DNA of 64,000 nt from Phycisphaerae bacterium (GTDB lineage Bacteria > Planctomycetota > Phycisphaerae > JAAYCJ01), in contig JAAYCJ010000289.1 of NCBI GenBank assembly GCA_012729815.1, forward strand, positions 1-64,000, read 5' to 3'. Numbering within the stretch: position 1 is the stretch's first letter; each line of letters begins with the position of its first letter. The position numbers and the translations under genes were made by a program. Positions 15,780 through 25,195 of this stretch are shown piece by piece. The notes under the pieces are model-generated. The model did not search any database. It saw nothing but the letters and a program-made list of their open reading frames with translations, and was not told the DNA's origin.

Positions 15780-16880
15780 CTACTTGTCAAGCTTGCCGGG
15801 CTCCAGTCCGGCCGGCAGGGCTGCGGGCTTTTCGCATCTGGCCGTCACCTCCACGTACTGCGAGCGGCGCGACGACTCGTCGAACGCGTGCATCACGTCG
15901 AGCACGTGGTGGCCCAGTTCGCCGCAGGCCCGGTGCTTGCGGCCGTAAAGGATCGCATAGGCCATGTCGGCCACGCCGGTCCCCCGGCCGATCTGGTCCG
16001 AGTGCGTGAGCGGAACTTCCTCCCACTTGCCGTCCGGGCCGTTCCGCAGGACCGGTCCGCCGAAGCAGTTCGGATCGGGCACCCGCAGCGTGCCCTCCGA
16101 GCCGTAGACCTCGATGTTCGGCAGGTTGTGGGCGCAGACGTCGAAGCTCATCACGACGGTGCCGATCGGGCCTTCGACGAAGTCAGCCACACCGGTGATG
16201 TGGGTGGGCGTTTCAACCTTGATCTTCGTCCCGGCCAGCGGCTTGCTGGTGATCAGACGTTCGGCGAATGAAATCCGCGTGGCCCCGGCGACGCGGCGGA
16301 TTGGGCCCAGCAGGTTGACCAGGGCGGTCAGGTAGTACGGCCCCATGTCGAACATCGGGCCGCCGCCGGCCTTGTAGTAGAACTCGGGACTCGGATGCCA
16401 CGACTCGTGGCCGCGACACATCATAAAGGCGGTCGCCGCCACCGGCTGGCCGATCGCCCCTTCGTCGATCAGCTTACGGCAGGTCTGGATGCCGCCGCCC
16501 AGAAACGTGTCCGGGGCGCAGCCGACCAGCAGCCCCTTGGCCTTGGCCGCGTCGAGCACCTCGCGCCCCTGTTCCCGCGTCACCGCGAAGGGCTTTTCGC
16601 AGTAGGTGTGCTTGCCGGCCTTGATCGCCGCCAGATTCACCGGGGCGTGGGCGGCTGGGACGGTCAGGTTCAGCACGATGTCCACGTTCGGGTCGGCCAG
16701 CAGTTCTTCGACGCTGCACGCCCTCGGAATCTCGAACTCCTTCGCCCGCGCCTTGGCCCGCTCGACGTCCAGATCGGCACAGGCGACCAGTTCGATCACG
16801 TCGTACTGCCGGCAGTGGCGGACGTAGTTGGGACAGATGTTCCCGCACCCGACCATGCCGACGCCCAGTTTGGATTTCAT
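15780..16880 (-). CDS. Gfo/Idh/MocA family NAD(P)-dependent sugar oxidoreductase
   Basis: The 366-residue protein has a Rossmann fold with GVGMVGCGNICPNYVRH at the N terminus. The dinucleotide partner strand is ELVACADLDVERAKA. The family motif CEKPFAVTREQGREV is at about 114-128, where the lysine of EKP is the usual catalytic or structural residue. The C-terminal alpha/beta domain contains GGGPMFDMGPYYLTALVNLLGPI, as in the family. The substrate is probably a sugar or inositol. It forms a small unit with the ThuA gene downstream. Confidence 0.92.
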   Translation of the reverse strand: MKSKLGVGMVGCGNICPNYVRHCRQYDVIELVACADLDVERAKARAKEFEIPRACSVEELLADPNVDIVLNLTVPAAHAPVNLAAIKAGKHTYCEKPFAVTREQGREVLDAAKAKGLLVGCAPDTFLGGGIQTCRKLIDEGAIGQPVAATAFMMCRGHESWHPSPEFYYKAGGGPMFDMGPYYLTALVNLLGPIRRVAGATRISFAERLITSKPLAGTKIKVETPTHITGVADFVEGPIGTVVMSFDVCAHNLPNIEVYGSEGTLRVPDPNCFGGPVLRNGPDGKWEEVPLTHSDQIGRGTGVADMAYAILYGRKHRACGELGHHVLDVMHAFDESSRRSQYVEVTARCEKPAALPAGLEPGKLDK

Positions 16881-16980
16881 TGCCGCACCTCGCGATTTGG
16901 TTTCATTTCGACCGATTGGGCCAATCTTCTACCCGAACCGGCTGGCGGTGTCAACGGGTTCCGCGCAAAAGCGATCGGGC

Positions 16981-18126
16981 CTAATCCAGCCGCTTGCTGA
17001 AGCGGGTCAGGCTGATGCCCAGGATCACCGCGCAGCAGACGGTCAGGCCGATGATGTGCGGCACCAGGTCGATCAGGTCCGCCTCGCGAAGGACGATCCC
17101 TCGCAGGATTTCAATGTAGTACGTCACGGGCAGAATAAAGCTGATCAGGTAGATCGGCAGTGGCATCTCGGCCCGCGGGAACACGAACCCCGAAAGCAGC
17201 ACCGACGGCAGCATGACGACAAACGCCATCTGCATCGACTGGAGCTGCGTCTTGGCGATGGTCGAGACCAGCAGTCCAAGCCCCAGCGACGTCACGATGA
17301 ACAAAATCGAAAGACCCAGCAGCAGCGTCAGACTGCCGTGAATCGGCACGCCGAACAGCGCGACCATCAGAAACAGCACGATCATCAACTCCCCCACCGC
17401 CAGAAACGCGTACGGGATCAGCTTGCCGAACAGCAGTCCGGCCCGGCCCACCGGCGTGACGAACAGTTGCTCCAGCGTCCCGTGCTCGCGTTCGCGAACG
17501 ATCGAAAAACTCGTCAGGAACAGCAGCACCACCTGCAGGATGATCGCGATCAACCCGGGCACAAAAAAGTGCGAGCTTTCCAGGTTTGGATTAAACAGCA
17601 GCCGCGGCCGGACGTCGATGGGCAAGGCCACCTGCCCGGTTTCGGTCCGGGCCGGACCCAGTTCCACCGACTCGGCCAACCCCTTGGCCCGCGCGATCGA
17701 TAGCTGCGTGCCCAGCAGGCCCACCGCGTTCAAAGCCGTCGTGGCCACCTGCGAGTCGCTGCCGTCGATCAGCACCTGGACCTGGGCCTGCTCGCGGCGG
17801 AGCAGCTTGTCCGAGTAGTCCGGCGGGATCAGCACCCCCACCCTGGCCCAACCGGCGCTCAGGGCCCGGCGAAACGAGTCCATGTCCTCCACCCGCTCGA
17901 TCACCTCGAAGGTGCCGGTGGCCACAAGGGCGTCGAGAAACTCGCGGCTGTCCTGGCGCTGGTCCAGATTCAGCACCACCACCGGAATGTTCTCGATCGT
18001 CACGTCGATCGCGTAGCCGAAGATCGTGAGCTGAAACGCGGGCACCAGGAACGCGAAGACCAGCGTCCCGCGGTCCCGACGAATGTGCGAGAACTCCTTG
18101 ATCAGAATCGCCCAAAAGCCCTTCAC
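16981..18126 (-). CDS. ABC-2 type permease (YbhS/YbhR-like)
   Basis: The 381-residue protein opens with KEFSHIRRDRGTLVFAFLVPAFQLTIFGYAID, the typical first segment of YbhR/YbhS permeases. A large extracytoplasmic domain (about 45-180) and five C-terminal membrane helices follow, with REREHGTLEQLFVTP and LPSVLLSGFVFPRAEMP motifs between them. The start codon overlaps the stop of the ATPase gene by ATGA. Family members with an HlyD partner export drugs or other small hydrophobic compounds. Only one permease gene is visible, so it may work as a homodimer. It is the third gene of the unit HlyD-ATPase-permease. Confidence 0.9.
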   Translation of the reverse strand: MKGFWAILIKEFSHIRRDRGTLVFAFLVPAFQLTIFGYAIDVTIENIPVVVLNLDQRQDSREFLDALVATGTFEVIERVEDMDSFRRALSAGWARVGVLIPPDYSDKLLRREQAQVQVLIDGSDSQVATTALNAVGLLGTQLSIARAKGLAESVELGPARTETGQVALPIDVRPRLLFNPNLESSHFFVPGLIAIILQVVLLFLTSFSIVREREHGTLEQLFVTPVGRAGLLFGKLIPYAFLAVGELMIVLFLMVALFGVPIHGSLTLLLGLSILFIVTSLGLGLLVSTIAKTQLQSMQMAFVVMLPSVLLSGFVFPRAEMPLPIYLISFILPVTYYIEILRGIVLREADLIDLVPHIIGLTVCCAVILGISLTRFSKRLD

Positions 18127-19073
18127 GCGGTCTTCTCCAACTGCTGAAAGCGGCTGAGCAGGACGAACACGTCTTCCAGATTCGCAGCGATCGGGCGGAT
18201 CGACGCCTGCGGCTCGTTTGGCGCCACCCGCCCCATGAACGCCTCAGGGTCCACGGACTCGTCCAGCAGGACGTGAACGGCATGGCCGAAGAACGTCGCG
18301 TCGCGAACGCCATCCTCGCCGCGGGCGCGAGCCAGCACGGCGGTCGGCTGGTCGGTCTCGATCTCGTAGCGCCGGGTGCCGGGCGGATTGACCTGCGGGA
18401 GCGACTTGAGGTCGTCCGGCCGGCCGAACGCGATCAGACGCGACAGGTAGAGATACCCGACGTGCGTGCAGCGCTCGGCTTCGTCCATGTAGTGCGTGCT
18501 GACCAGCATGGTCACGCCGCGGTTCGACAGGTCGAACAGCAGGTCCCACAGGTCGCGCCGGGCCACCGGATCGATGCCGGCGGTCGGTTCGTCGAGAAAG
18601 AGGGCCTTCGGTTCGTGAATCAGGGCGCAGGCCAGGGCCAGCCGCTGCTTCCACCCGCCCGACAGCGTGCCGGCCAGGCGGTCAACGTACTCGCCGATCC
18701 CCACCAGTTCGATCACCGCTTCCCGCCGCTCGCGGAGGCGCGCGGGGCCAAGGCCGTAGATCCGGCCGTAGAAGTCGAGATTCTCCATCACGCTCAGGTC
18801 CGCGTACAGGCTGAATCGCTGCGACATGTAACCGATCCGCTGTTTGATCTGCTCGGGATTCCGACGAATATCAAAGCCGAGGACCGAACCGGTCCCCTCG
18901 GTCGGCCGCAACACGCCGCAGAGCATCCGGATCAGCGTCGATTTGCCCGACCCGTTCGGACCCAGCAGGCCGAAAATGCTCCCCTGCGGAATCGCAAAGC
19001 TGACCTCCCGCACCGCCACCACCGGACCGAACCGGCGGCTCAGATTCTCGGCACAGATGACGCACTCACTCAT
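18123..19073 (-). CDS. ABC transporter ATP-binding protein (YbhF-like, single NBD)
   Basis: The 316-residue protein has Walker A GPNGSGKST near 40-48, the LSGGWKQRLALA signature, Walker B KALFLDEPTAGIDP and the switch histidine in STHYMDEAERC. It carries one ATPase domain; E. coli YbhF has two. The C-terminal 100 residues (after GRPDDLK) resemble the DUF4162-type tail of ABC-2 exporters. It starts inside the end of the HlyD gene (eight-base overlap) after GAGGG, and its stop overlaps the permease start, so the three are translationally linked. Confidence 0.92.
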   Translation of the reverse strand: MSECVICAENLSRRFGPVVAVREVSFAIPQGSIFGLLGPNGSGKSTLIRMLCGVLRPTEGTGSVLGFDIRRNPEQIKQRIGYMSQRFSLYADLSVMENLDFYGRIYGLGPARLRERREAVIELVGIGEYVDRLAGTLSGGWKQRLALACALIHEPKALFLDEPTAGIDPVARRDLWDLLFDLSNRGVTMLVSTHYMDEAERCTHVGYLYLSRLIAFGRPDDLKSLPQVNPPGTRRYEIETDQPTAVLARARGEDGVRDATFFGHAVHVLLDESVDPEAFMGRVAPNEPQASIRPIAANLEDVFVLLSRFQQLEKTA

Positions 19074-20202
19074 CGGGCGGGCCCTCGAACCACACGTCCG
19101 CCGCCATGCCCACCCGCAGCCGGTCATAACCGTCGTCGAGCGTCACCTTCACCCGGAACACCTGCTTGCTTCGCTCCTCGGGCGTCTGAATGTTGCGCGG
19201 CGTGAACTCGCCCTCGCGCGCCACAAACGTCACCCGTCCAGCAAACGTCTCTTCCGGAAAGCTGTCCACCCTCACGCCGACCGCCTGCCCGAGGCCGACC
19301 TGCCCCAGCCGAACCTCCGGCACGTACGTCCGAACCCACATCCGCGAAGTGTCCAGCAGCGAGACCGACGGGGCGTTGGGCGAGACCAGGTCGCCCGGAC
19401 GAAGGTCGATCGCTTCGATCACGCAGTCACACGGGGCGACCACCGTCAATTCCCCAAGCCGCTCGCGAATGGCGGCAACCTCGGCCTGCGCCGCTTCGGC
19501 CTGGGCGGCGCCCTGGGCGATCTCCTCCCGCCGATAGCCTTCGGTCAGCAGCTTGAGGGCCTGTTCGGCTTCGGCGAGTTGGGCTCGGGCCTCCGCGATC
19601 TCCTCCTCGCGAAACCCCTCCTCCAGGAGAGCCAATTCCTGCTCGGCCGCCGCCACCTGGGCCCGCGCGGCGTCCCGCTGACGCACCGCCTGGTCGAATT
19701 CGCTCTTGGCCACCGCGTCCTGTTCCCGCAAACCCGCCAACCGCTGGTACTCGCTCTCGGCGTACTCCAGGTCCGCTCTGGCCGCGTTGAGCCGCTCGCG
19801 GGCGATCTGGATCTCCCGGGGCCGGGGCCCGGCCTCCAGCTTCTTGAGCACCGCCGCCGCCCGGTCCCGACGAGCCCGGGCCTGCTCGATCTCCTCCGGT
19901 CGGAACCCGTCGCTGAGTTTCTGATGCTCCGCCCGACGCGCCGCCAGGTTCGCCTCCGCCGCCTTGAGCTGTTCGAGCAGATCAAACGGATCAAGCCGGA
20001 ACAGCGGCGACCTCGCCGCCATGCGGTCACCCTCCTCCACAAGCACCTCGGCCACCCGTCCACCGACCCGCGACCCGACGCGAATCTGGTCGGCCTCGAC
20101 AAAACCTGAGACCACGAACGGCGACGGCAGGCTCGCCTGCCAGTACAGCCACACGCCTATCGCCAGAAAGATGAGCACCACCACAATCAGAATCCGACGC
20201 AT
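19066..20202 (-). CDS. HlyD-family membrane fusion protein (YbhG-like)
   Basis: The 378-residue protein has an N-terminal membrane anchor (ILIVVVLIFLAIGVWLYW). A short lipoyl half-domain follows (RVGGRVAEVLVEEGDRMAA), then a coiled-coil hairpin of about 150 residues rich in Ala, Arg and Glu. The second lipoyl half and a beta barrel come next (VVAPCDCVIEAIDLRPGDLV). The long hairpin predicts contact with an outer-membrane duct. The start at 20202 has AGGGG seven bases upstream; an ATG six bases further up is too close to it. This is the first gene of the export operon. Confidence 0.9.
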   Translation of the reverse strand: MRRILIVVVLIFLAIGVWLYWQASLPSPFVVSGFVEADQIRVGSRVGGRVAEVLVEEGDRMAARSPLFRLDPFDLLEQLKAAEANLAARRAEHQKLSDGFRPEEIEQARARRDRAAAVLKKLEAGPRPREIQIARERLNAARADLEYAESEYQRLAGLREQDAVAKSEFDQAVRQRDAARAQVAAAEQELALLEEGFREEEIAEARAQLAEAEQALKLLTEGYRREEIAQGAAQAEAAQAEVAAIRERLGELTVVAPCDCVIEAIDLRPGDLVSPNAPSVSLLDTSRMWVRTYVPEVRLGQVGLGQAVGVRVDSFPEETFAGRVTFVAREGEFTPRNIQTPEERSKQVFRVKVTLDDGYDRLRVGMAADVWFEGPPDE

Positions 20203-20329
20203 CGCCATACCCCTACTCGATACCCAGCCTTCACCGCATCATTCTACGGCGGCGCGCGGCACGGCCAAAGGCTTTTCGCTCAAACGGATGTCGGACAGAC
20301 GTTTTGTGTGAGGCAATTCCATCCCACCG

Positions 20330-20359
20330 TTGGCGCGGACGGGCATTGGTGGCTATAAT
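20330..20359 (+). promoter_or_regulatory. hemB promoter
   Basis: TTGGCG (20330-20335), 18-base spacer and a perfect TATAAT (20354-20359), 50 bases before hemB. Confidence 0.65.
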
Positions 20360-20408
20360 GGCGTCGAGCAACCGGATGAGTTGACGACCGCACAAGGGAG
20401 GTCAAACG

Positions 20409-21452
20409 ATGGGATTTCCAACGCATCGCCTTCGCCGGCTCCGACGCACCGAGGCCCTCCGCTGGATGGTCCAGGAAACCTGCGTCCGCCTGGAGAACCT
20501 GGTGATGCCGCTGTTCGTCCGGCCGGGCGAGAACCTCTCACGCCCCATCGCGCCCATGCCGGGCCAGATGCAGTTCTCGATCGACCTGCTCGTCGAGCAG
20601 TGCCAGGAACTCGAGGCGCTGGGCATTCCGGGCATCCTGCTCTTCGGAATTCCCGAGGAAAAGGACTCGACCGGCGCCTCAGCCTCGGACAAAAACGGCA
20701 TCGTCCAGCGGGCGGTGCGGGCGATCAAGGACAAGTGCCAGCGGCTGCTGGTCATCACCGACGTGTGCCTCTGCGAGTACACCGATCACGGCCATTGCGG
20801 ACTGCTCCGCGAGGTCCGCGGCCAGATGGAAGTGGACAACGACCGGACCCTCAAGCGGCTGGCCGAAATCGCGGTCTCGCACGCCGACGCCGGCGCCGAC
20901 CTGGTCGCTCCGTCCGACATGATGGACGGACGGGTCGCCGCGATCCGTAACGCCCTGGACAAACACGACTTCGAATACGTGCCGATCATGAGCTACGCCG
21001 CCAAGTTCGCCTCGTCGTTCTACGGGCCCTTTCGCGAGGCAGCGGAGTCGCCGCCCGCCTTCGGTGACCGCAAGAGCTACCAGCAGAGCTGCCGCAACGC
21101 CGACGAGGCCATGCGCGAAATCGCCCTCGACGTCGAGGAAGGGGCCGACATCGTCATGATCAAACCGGCCCTCGCCTACCTCGACATCGTCTACCGGGCC
21201 AGCCAGCGATTCGACCTGCCCATCGCCTGCTATAGCGTCTCGGGCGAATACGCCATGCTCAAAGCCGCCGCCCAGAACGGCTGGCTCAACGAGCCGGGCA
21301 CGGTCATGGAGGCCCTCATCGGCATGAAACGGGCGGGCGCGCGGATCATCATCACCTACTTCGCCAAGGACGTGGCCGAGTGGATCCGGGCCGAGCGAAT
21401 CGGCGTCGCCCCGGACGGCCTGCCGCCCGGCAAAGCCCCGGAAACGGAGTAA
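20409..21452 (+). CDS. hemB: porphobilinogen synthase (delta-aminolevulinate dehydratase)
   Basis: The 347-residue protein carries every key residue of HemB. The Schiff-base lysines are K199 (SYAAKFASSFYGPF) and K252 (MIKPALAYLD). The zinc site is C120, C122 and C130 in DVCLCEYTDHGHCG, so this is the zinc-dependent type. It condenses two molecules of 5-aminolevulinate to porphobilinogen in tetrapyrrole synthesis. Length is slightly above the usual 325-335 because of the C-terminal tail. The start is preceded by GGGAGGTCAAACG. The next genes downstream are an aminotransferase and a URO-D-family protein; the latter is not the canonical HemE. Confidence 0.97.
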   Translation: MGFPTHRLRRLRRTEALRWMVQETCVRLENLVMPLFVRPGENLSRPIAPMPGQMQFSIDLLVEQCQELEALGIPGILLFGIPEEKDSTGASASDKNGIVQRAVRAIKDKCQRLLVITDVCLCEYTDHGHCGLLREVRGQMEVDNDRTLKRLAEIAVSHADAGADLVAPSDMMDGRVAAIRNALDKHDFEYVPIMSYAAKFASSFYGPFREAAESPPAFGDRKSYQQSCRNADEAMREIALDVEEGADIVMIKPALAYLDIVYRASQRFDLPIACYSVSGEYAMLKAAAQNGWLNEPGTVMEALIGMKRAGARIIITYFAKDVAEWIRAERIGVAPDGLPPGKAPETE

Positions 21453-21599
21453 ACCCGTCCACCCGACCCGCCTGCGGGAAGGGCTTGTATTCGCCCCGGA
21501 TTTCGGTATCCTGTCATGGGCCATCCGCCGCCCTCAGGCCGGATGGTGCGTCCGAAGCACGGTCTTGTGCAAAAGCGACAAACAGAAAGGGCCTCGCGT

Positions 21600-22793
21600 A
21601 TGTTCGAAAAGCTCGAAATGGCGCCGCCGGATCCGATCCTCGGTCTGACCGAAGCCTTCAACAAGGATCCGAACCCCGACAAGATCAACCTGGGAGTCGG
21701 CGTCTATCAGGACGCGACGGGCAAAACGCCGGTATTCTCAGCCGTGGCCAGAGCCGAGAAGGTCATGGCGGACAAGGGCGAATCGAAAAAATACCTGCCG
21801 ATCACCGGACATCCGGGCTATAACGCCGCCGTCGCCGAAATGGTCTTCGGGGCCGGCAGTGAGATCCTCCGGGCCAAACGGGTCGCGGTCTGCCAGAGCC
21901 TCGGCGGGACCGGCGGCCTGCGAATCGGCGCCGACTTCGCCAAAAAGGTCGCGCCCGACGCCAAGGTCTGGGTCTCGGACCCCACCTGGACCAACCACCT
22001 GGGCATCTTCGGGGCGGCCGGTTTCGAAATCGGCGCCTACCCTTACTACGACCCCAAGACCAAGGCCGTCGACTTCGAGAAGATGATCGAAGCCCTCAAG
22101 GCGATCCCGCGAGGCCATATCGTCCTGCTGCACGCCTGCTGCCATAACCCCAGCGGTGCCGACCCAACCCCCCAGCAGTGGAAAACAATCGCGAAGGTGA
22201 CCGCCGAACGCGGCCTGCTGCCCTTCCTGGACTTCGCCTATCAGGGCTTCGGTGACGGCTTGGAGAAGGACGCGGTCGGCGTCCGCGCCATGGCCGAAAC
22301 CGGACAGGAAATGCTGATCGTCGCCTCATTCTCCAAGAACTTCGGCCTCTACAACGAGCGGGTTGGCGCGCTGCTGGTAGTCTGCAAGTCGGCGGCCGAC
22401 GCCGAGAAAGCGATTAGCCACGTCAAGATCGTCGTTCGTCAGAACTGGTCGAACCCGCCCAGCCACGGGGCCTCAATCGTGGCCGCCATCCTCTCCGACG
22501 CCGGCCTCCGGGCCGAGTGGGAGCAGGAGCTCAAGGCCACCTGCGGCCGTATCCACGAGATGCGCCGGCTCTTCGTCGAAACGCTCAAGAGCAAGGGCGT
22601 GCAACGCGACTTCTCGTTCATCATCGACCAGAAGGGCATGTTCTCGTTCTCGGGCCTCAGCAAGGAGCAGGTCCAGACCCTGCGCGACAAGTACGCGATC
22701 TACATCGTCGGCTCGGGCCGGATCAACGTGGCCGGCATCACGCCGGGCAACGTCGATCGCCTCTGCGACGCCGTCGCCGACGTGCTGAAATGA
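21600..22793 (+). CDS. aromatic amino acid / aspartate aminotransferase (class I, TyrB/AspC type)
   Basis: The 397-residue PLP enzyme starts FEKLEMAPPDPILGLTEAF with INLGVGVYQDATGKTPV, the classic opening of the AspC/TyrB group. The PLP lysine is K246 in VASFSKNFGLYNERVG. The arginine of the distal carboxylate site is in the SGRINVAGI segment near the end. HNPSGADPTPQQW is the PLP-contact asparagine region. It transfers amino groups between aspartate or aromatic amino acids and 2-oxoglutarate. The ATG at 21600 follows AAAGGG; an upstream in-frame start is less likely. Confidence 0.95.
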   Translation: MFEKLEMAPPDPILGLTEAFNKDPNPDKINLGVGVYQDATGKTPVFSAVARAEKVMADKGESKKYLPITGHPGYNAAVAEMVFGAGSEILRAKRVAVCQSLGGTGGLRIGADFAKKVAPDAKVWVSDPTWTNHLGIFGAAGFEIGAYPYYDPKTKAVDFEKMIEALKAIPRGHIVLLHACCHNPSGADPTPQQWKTIAKVTAERGLLPFLDFAYQGFGDGLEKDAVGVRAMAETGQEMLIVASFSKNFGLYNERVGALLVVCKSAADAEKAISHVKIVVRQNWSNPPSHGASIVAAILSDAGLRAEWEQELKATCGRIHEMRRLFVETLKSKGVQRDFSFIIDQKGMFSFSGLSKEQVQTLRDKYAIYIVGSGRINVAGITPGNVDRLCDAVADVLK

Positions 22794-22850
22794 CGGCGTG
22801 AGGCAAAACGCCGCGGCAAGAGTCGGGAAGCCCATCGCAGGAGACGCCAG

Positions 22851-23954
22851 ATGACCGGCCGCCAACGCCTGCTGGCCGCGATCGAGAACCGCAAGCCCGA
22901 TCGCCTGCCCGTCCAGGTCCATAGCTGGATGCCCTATTATCTGAACCGCTACCTCGGCGGCGTCGATCAGTTCGCCGCCTACCAGCGATTCGGCATGGAC
23001 ATGGTGATCTACATGGGCCCAGCCTACACCTTCGCCGAGAAGGACCTGGCCAATTGGCGCGAGGAGGTCCACGACCTCGGACCCGACGCCGACGGCAACC
23101 GCCAGTGGGCCCACACCATCACCACGCCCCAGGGCGTCCTGGCCTGGCGCCGGGCCGGCAACGACATCACCACCTGGACCACCGAACACCCCTTCAAGTC
23201 CAAAGCCGACGCGGAGCTGTTCATCCGCTACCAGCCCGTGCCCATCGCCGCCGACTGGTCCGGCGTCATCGAATGCCGCCGGCGGATCGGCGACCGCGGA
23301 ATCATCCGCTGCGGACCCTTCTGCTTCGGCCAGCCCAGCCCGTGGCAGAGCCTCTGCACGTGGATGAACACCGAAGAGGCAATCCTCGAAGCCGTCGACG
23401 ATCCACAATGGGTGCACCGCGTCCTGCGGGCGATGCTCGAAAAACAGCTCGCGACCTTCCTACTGCCCGGCTGGGAAAACGTCGACCTGGTGGAGACCGG
23501 CGGCGGCGCCGGATCCAACACCGTCATCAGCCCAAAACTGCACCGCGAGTTCTGCCTGCCCTACGACCAGGCCCTGCACGAGGCAATCCACCAGGCCGGC
23601 ACCAGGGTCGTCTATCACCTCTGCGGCGGCCTGATGAAAATGCTCGATCTGGTCGTCGAGAACGGAGCCGACGGCCTCGAAACGATGACCCCGCCCTCGA
23701 TGGGCGGCGACTGCGACCTGGCCGAGGCCTCGCGCCGCGTCGGCGACCGGTTGTTCTTCGTCGGCGGCTTCGATCAGAACGCAGGCTTTGAACGCGGCAC
23801 GCCGGAGGCCGCCCGCCGACTGGTCCGCGAGTGCTTCCAAGCCACCTGCGATAAACCGGGCGGCTACATCTGCAGCCCGTCGGACCATTTCTTCTTCGGC
23901 GACCCGGAAAACGTCCAAGCCTTCGCCGACGAAGCGGCCCGCTGCCGTTACTGA
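22851..23954 (+). CDS. uroporphyrinogen decarboxylase-family protein, methyltransferase-like branch
   Basis: The 367-residue TIM-barrel protein starts TGRQRLLAAIENRKPDRLPV, the hallmark of the URO-D superfamily. It lacks the strictly conserved RQAGRY segment expected of true HemE. It has VYHLCGG (H256, C258) and a later cysteine (GGDC, C288), resembling the zinc-binding His-x-Cys...Cys of corrinoid-dependent methyltransferases such as MtbA/MtaA. So it may be a methyltransferase rather than a heme enzyme. Its place after hemB is suggestive but not proof. A B12 partner is not seen nearby, although B12 is in use in this genome. Confidence 0.75.
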   Translation: MTGRQRLLAAIENRKPDRLPVQVHSWMPYYLNRYLGGVDQFAAYQRFGMDMVIYMGPAYTFAEKDLANWREEVHDLGPDADGNRQWAHTITTPQGVLAWRRAGNDITTWTTEHPFKSKADAELFIRYQPVPIAADWSGVIECRRRIGDRGIIRCGPFCFGQPSPWQSLCTWMNTEEAILEAVDDPQWVHRVLRAMLEKQLATFLLPGWENVDLVETGGGAGSNTVISPKLHREFCLPYDQALHEAIHQAGTRVVYHLCGGLMKMLDLVVENGADGLETMTPPSMGGDCDLAEASRRVGDRLFFVGGFDQNAGFERGTPEAARRLVRECFQATCDKPGGYICSPSDHFFFGDPENVQAFADEAARCRY

Positions 23955-23981
23955 GCCAAACTGACAGCATTAGGGTTACCG

Positions 23982-24767
23982 ATGGACTACCTGGTTGTCT
24001 GCACGGTCGCGCTGGTTGTCTCGGGCCTGACCCTGTTCTCGGGCTTTGGACTGGGAACCCTGCTGATGCCGGCGTTCGCCTTGTTCTTTCCCGTGCCGGT
24101 GGCGGTGGCCGCCACAGCCGTGGTGCACCTGGCCAACAATGTCTTTAAGGTCGTCCTCGTGGGTCGCCATGCGGACTGGGACGCCGTCCTGCGATTCGCC
24201 CTGCCTGCCGCGGCGGCGGCGTTCGCCGGGGCCTGGCTCTTGAACCTCTTTGCCGACATTCCCGCCCTCGCGACCTACGAACTGGCCGGCCGTGAGCACC
24301 GGATCACCGTCCTCAAGATCATCGTGGCCGCCCTGATCATCATCTTCGCCATGTTCGACCTGCTGCCCGCGCTGCGCAAACTCACCTTCGGCCGCAGATA
24401 CCTCATTCCCGGCGGGCTGCTCTCAGGGTTCTTCGGCGGCCTCTCGGGCCACCAGGGAGCCCTGCGGTCGGCCTTCCTGATCAACGCGGGCCTCGGCAAG
24501 GAGGCCTACATCGGCACCACCGTGATCGCCTCGGTCATCGTCGACGTCGCCCGCCTCTTCGTCTACGGGCTGGCGTTCTTCTCGCTCGGGTCGCAGCACC
24601 TTACCGCTGCGACCGGCTATCTCGTGGCGGCGGCATGCGCGGCGGCCTTCGTCGGAGCCTTCGCCGGATCGCGTCTGATCGGCAAGCTCACGCTCTCCTT
24701 CGTCCAGTACCTGGTCGCAGCGATGCTGATCGCCTCCGGGATCGCGATGGCGACCGGTCTGATCTGA
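23982..24767 (+). CDS. TSUP/TauE-SafE family membrane permease
   Basis: The 261-residue protein has about eight hydrophobic helices. The GLTLFSGFGLGTLLMPAFALFFPV block and the repeat GLLSGFFGGLSGHQGALRSAFLI are the family's signature paired repeats. TSUP proteins move sulfite, sulfonates, sulfoacetate and other organic anions. The substrate here is unknown. It starts 27 bases after the URO-D gene in the same direction and may be cotranscribed with it. Confidence 0.88.
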   Translation: MDYLVVCTVALVVSGLTLFSGFGLGTLLMPAFALFFPVPVAVAATAVVHLANNVFKVVLVGRHADWDAVLRFALPAAAAAFAGAWLLNLFADIPALATYELAGREHRITVLKIIVAALIIIFAMFDLLPALRKLTFGRRYLIPGGLLSGFFGGLSGHQGALRSAFLINAGLGKEAYIGTTVIASVIVDVARLFVYGLAFFSLGSQHLTAATGYLVAAACAAAFVGAFAGSRLIGKLTLSFVQYLVAAMLIASGIAMATGLI

Positions 24768-24778
24768 CCGTTTCGGCC

Positions 24779-25195
24779 TCAGCGGTTCATCGCATCCATG
24801 GATTTGATCTTCTGCATCTCTGCCATCTGGTAGCCTCGCTTGGCCATCGGATAGGTAAACCCGATCACAGCCGTGCAGATCACTCCGATCAGCAGCAGTG
24901 GGTAATAGACCGCGTAGGGCTGCGACGCGAAGATGGCCGCCACACCAAGCGCCAGACTCACGATTCCCGCCATCAGCATCAGCTTCATCACGGTCAACAC
25001 AAACGTCTTGGCCTTGTGGAAACCGGACAGGACGCCGATCAGCCCGCCAAGCAGTCCAATCAGCCCGCCCAGCCCCGCGCCGATCCATCCCCCCGTCCGT
25101 TCACTCCACCAGACGTCCGCACCAGCCTCCGCCGCGGCCGCCGTTCCCGCACAGATCATCACTATCGCCGCTGACATTGCGATTCTACTTCTCAT
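24779..25195 (-). CDS. small membrane protein of a DUF2089 regulator unit
   Basis: The 138-residue protein has a signal-like N terminus (MRSRIAMSAAIVMICAGTAAA). A glycine-rich hydrophobic helix follows (GGWIGAGLGGLIGLLGGLIG), then three more membrane segments ending with YYPLLLIGVICTAVIGFTYPM. It starts 11 bases before the stop of the upstream regulator gene, so the two are coupled. No known family was recognised. Glycine zipper-like spacing in the first helix suggests tight helix packing. It is the last gene of a three-gene unit on the minus strand. Confidence 0.6.
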   Translation of the reverse strand: MRSRIAMSAAIVMICAGTAAAAEAGADVWWSERTGGWIGAGLGGLIGLLGGLIGVLSGFHKAKTFVLTVMKLMLMAGIVSLALGVAAIFASQPYAVYYPLLLIGVICTAVIGFTYPMAKRGYQMAEMQKIKSMDAMNR

